Assembly (NCBI GenBank): GCA_019057775.1
Contig: JAHLWT010000162.1
Coordinates: 1 to 34,014 of the forward strand
Direction: 5' to 3'
Source of the DNA: Promethearchaeota archaeon
Lineage (GTDB): Archaea; Asgardarchaeota; Lokiarchaeia; Sigynarchaeales; SOKP01
Length of the DNA stretch: 34,014 nucleotides
Positions 32,124 through 34,014 of the stretch are shown here, one piece after another. Both the position numbers and the translations under genes were made by a program. How positions within the stretch are numbered: position 1 is the stretch's first letter; each line of letters begins with the position of its first letter. Under the pieces are notes generated by a model. The model had not been told where the DNA came from. It made no database searches and worked only from the letters and a program-made list of their open reading frames with translations.

Positions 32124-34014
32124 ATGAAAGAAGATTTGAAGATGGAAAGTATTCTTACTGAAACCCGTATTTTTGATCCTCAAAAACTCGATACTGAATT
32201 TGTTAAGAGCGGGATTTCATTTGATGAATACCAGAAACTATATCAACAATCTATAGAAGATATGGAAGGATTTTGGGGTGAACAAGCAAAATCAATTGAT
32301 TGGTTCAAACCATATGAAAAAGTTTGGGAAAAAACCGACTTATTTCCAGGTAAATGGTTTGTAGGCGGAAAACTTAACGTCAGTTATAATGCGTTAGATA
32401 GGCACGTTAAGGCTGGAAAAGGGGATAGAGTTGCTTTAATTTGGGAAGCTGATGAACCAGGGAAAATAAGAAAATTCACTTATACCGAGCTTTTAAAAGA
32501 AGTTAGTAGAGTCGCCAATGGAATGAAAGGACTTGGATTAGAAAAAGGTGATAGAGTTACAATTTGGCTTCCGATGGTTCCTGAACTAGCGATTATTATG
32601 CTAGCATGCGCTCGAATTGGTGTTATACACTCTATTGTATTTGGAGGTTTTTCAAAAGAAGCAGTTAAAGACAGAATTAAAGATTCAGATTCTCGACTCC
32701 TCTTTACAAGTGATGAAACCGTAAGATCGGGAAAATTTTATCCAAAAATGGCTGATGTTGTAAAATTAATAAATAATGTGCCAACTATAGAGCATGTAAT
32801 TGTAGTTAAACGATCTGGTAGAGATATTCCTCACACCGATAAGGATATCTGGTATCATGATTTTATTGATGGAATAAGTGAAGAGTGTGAACCTGAAGAG
32901 ATGGACTCGGAAGATACTCTATTCATTTTATATACAAGTGGAACTACAGGAAAACCAAAAGGAGTTAAGCATACTACGGCTGGTTATATACTATATACAT
33001 CTTTTACACATAAACTTGTCTTTAATTATCAAGACGGAGATATATGGTATTGTACCGCTGATATTGGATGGATTACCGGTCATTCCTATATTGTATATGG
33101 ACCATTAACTAATGGTGCTACAAGTCTGATGTTTGAAGGAGTTCCAACATACCCAGATGTAGATCGTTTTTGGGATATTGTAGAAAGACATAAAGTGACT
33201 CATTTCTACACAGCCCCAACTGCGATTAGAGCCCTTATGAGATATGGAGAAGAACCGGTTAAAAAACATGATCTAAGTTCATTGAAAGTCCTTGGCACGG
33301 TTGGTGAACCAATAAATCCAGAAGCTTGGACATGGTATTATAGGGTTATTGGAAAGGAAAAATGCCCAATTGTAGATACATATTGGCAAACTGAAACAGG
33401 GGGTTTTGTTATGACACCTATTGCTACAGCGACCCCTACTAAACCAGGATCTTGTTGTATACCTTTCCTAGGTATTAAACCAGTTATTTTTGATTTAGAA
33501 GGTAATGAAGTTACAGAACCAGATGAAGGAGGCTATTTTACTATTCAAAACCCATGGCCAGGAATGTTACGCGATGTGTGGGGTAATACAGAACGATTTA
33601 AATCAACTTATCTAGAAAAATATCCTGGTTATTATTATACTGGAGATGGAGCACGTCGAGATGAAGATGGATATTATTGGATTTTGGGGCGATTGGATGA
33701 TGTTATTAAAGTTTCTGGACATCGAATAGGCACCATGGAAATAGAAAGTGCTTTAGTCTCACATCCTACGGTAGCTGAAGCTGCTGTAGCACCATTTCCG
33801 CATAAGATAAAAGGACAAGCTATTTGGGCGTTTGTGACATTAATGAGCGGCATTGAAAAATCAGCGAAATTATCGAAAGAGATTCGTATGCACGTTAGGC
33901 AAGAAATAGGTCCAGTATTTCAGCCAGATGTAATTCAATTTGCTGATGCCTTGCCAAAAACGAGAAGCGGTAAGATTATGCGCAGGATTTTGAAAGCCAT
34001 AGCTTCAGGTACAG
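32124..34014 (+). CDS. acs: Acetyl-CoA synthetase, AMP-forming (3' end outside window)
   Basis: Activates acetate with ATP and CoA through acetyl-AMP. The frame is open from ATG 32124 to the window edge: 630 complete codons, near the family's usual 640-660, so only a short tail is missing. Adenylate-forming motifs are TLFILYTSGTTGKPKGV (P-loop-like A3), GEPINPEAW, DTYWQTETGG (A5), YYYTGDGARRDEDGYYW (A7), GRLDDVIKVSGHR (hinge A8) and LPKTRSGKIMRRIL (A10). The A10 lysine K617 is the residue acetylated by GNAT enzymes in bacterial Acs. The neighbouring divergent gene encodes a GNAT domain fused to a CoA-transferase. An alternative ATG lies six codons downstream at 32142. The specificity could include propionate. 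Confidence 0.95.
   Translation, partial: MKEDLKMESILTETRIFDPQKLDTEFVKSGISFDEYQKLYQQSIEDMEGFWGEQAKSIDWFKPYEKVWEKTDLFPGKWFVGGKLNVSYNALDRHVKAGKGDRVALIWEADEPGKIRKFTYTELLKEVSRVANGMKGLGLEKGDRVTIWLPMVPELAIIMLACARIGVIHSIVFGGFSKEAVKDRIKDSDSRLLFTSDETVRSGKFYPKMADVVKLINNVPTIEHVIVVKRSGRDIPHTDKDIWYHDFIDGISEECEPEEMDSEDTLFILYTSGTTGKPKGVKHTTAGYILYTSFTHKLVFNYQDGDIWYCTADIGWITGHSYIVYGPLTNGATSLMFEGVPTYPDVDRFWDIVERHKVTHFYTAPTAIRALMRYGEEPVKKHDLSSLKVLGTVGEPINPEAWTWYYRVIGKEKCPIVDTYWQTETGGFVMTPIATATPTKPGSCCIPFLGIKPVIFDLEGNEVTEPDEGGYFTIQNPWPGMLRDVWGNTERFKSTYLEKYPGYYYTGDGARRDEDGYYWILGRLDDVIKVSGHRIGTMEIESALVSHPTVAEAAVAPFPHKIKGQAIWAFVTLMSGIEKSAKLSKEIRMHVRQEIGPVFQPDVIQFADALPKTRSGKIMRRILKAIASGT

Overview
The window reads as a piece of an Asgard archaeal chromosome, most like Lokiarchaeia or a close relative. 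It is strongly AT-rich. The information-processing genes are archaeal: aIF5B, an archaeal-type CCA-adding enzyme, TFB, the wybutosine enzyme Taw1 and an EF-2 family protein. Beside them are eukaryote-like small GTPases (a Ras/Rab-type and an Arf-like one), a signature of this group. The EF-2 gene is the paralogue type that has lost the diphthamide loop, which is known from Asgard archaea lacking diphthamide synthesis. The lineage call is an inference from gene content; no rRNA or tRNA gene was seen.

Layout. 1-6600 (+): uvrA, infB (aIF5B) and cca, each with its own apparent TATA box. 6588-7892 (-): an orphan membrane histidine kinase. 8103-10385 (+): EF-2 paralogue, open over its whole length except for one in-frame TAA at codon 66. 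10476-11970 (-): Ras-like GTPase and a HAD phosphatase. 12072-14031 (+): an acidic repeat protein, a wrecked copy of an EngB-like GTPase gene, and the intact EngB-like gene. 14050-15342 (-): Taw1 with an inserted winged-helix-like segment. 15487-16362 (+): nucleoside phosphorylase. 16371-22577 (-): seven co-oriented genes: a multi-winged-helix regulator, two zinc-ribbon membrane proteins, a small alpha/beta hydrolase, a DUF2085-type membrane protein and two tandem paralogues of unknown function. 22764-26018 (+): a 1084-residue protein with a GTPase-like head lacking a P-loop, followed by TPR-like helices. 26034-26957 (-): TFB. 27106-28407 (+): Arf-like GTPase with a long N-terminal region. 28404-31901 (-): PAP2 phosphatase, PHP phosphoesterase, and a CoA-transferase fused to a GNAT domain. 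32124 to the window end (+): acetyl-CoA synthetase, cut by the edge.

Working together. The clearest functional unit is the divergent pair at the right end. AMP-forming acetyl-CoA synthetase is a classic target of GNAT-type lysine acetyltransferases, and here the neighbour is an acyl-CoA transferase/hydrolase carrying a GNAT domain; the two share a 222-base intergenic region with a 7-2-7 inverted repeat. The least explained part is 16371-26018, with membrane zinc-ribbon proteins, a regulator, duplicated unknown proteins and the pseudo-GTPase/TPR protein. Together with the Arf-like and Ras-like GTPases it may belong to a membrane or small-GTPase network, but that is inference from proximity only. 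Genes are tightly packed; the only gap over 300 bases without a solid gene is 12957-13395, which holds the engB-like remnant and a doubtful small ORF.
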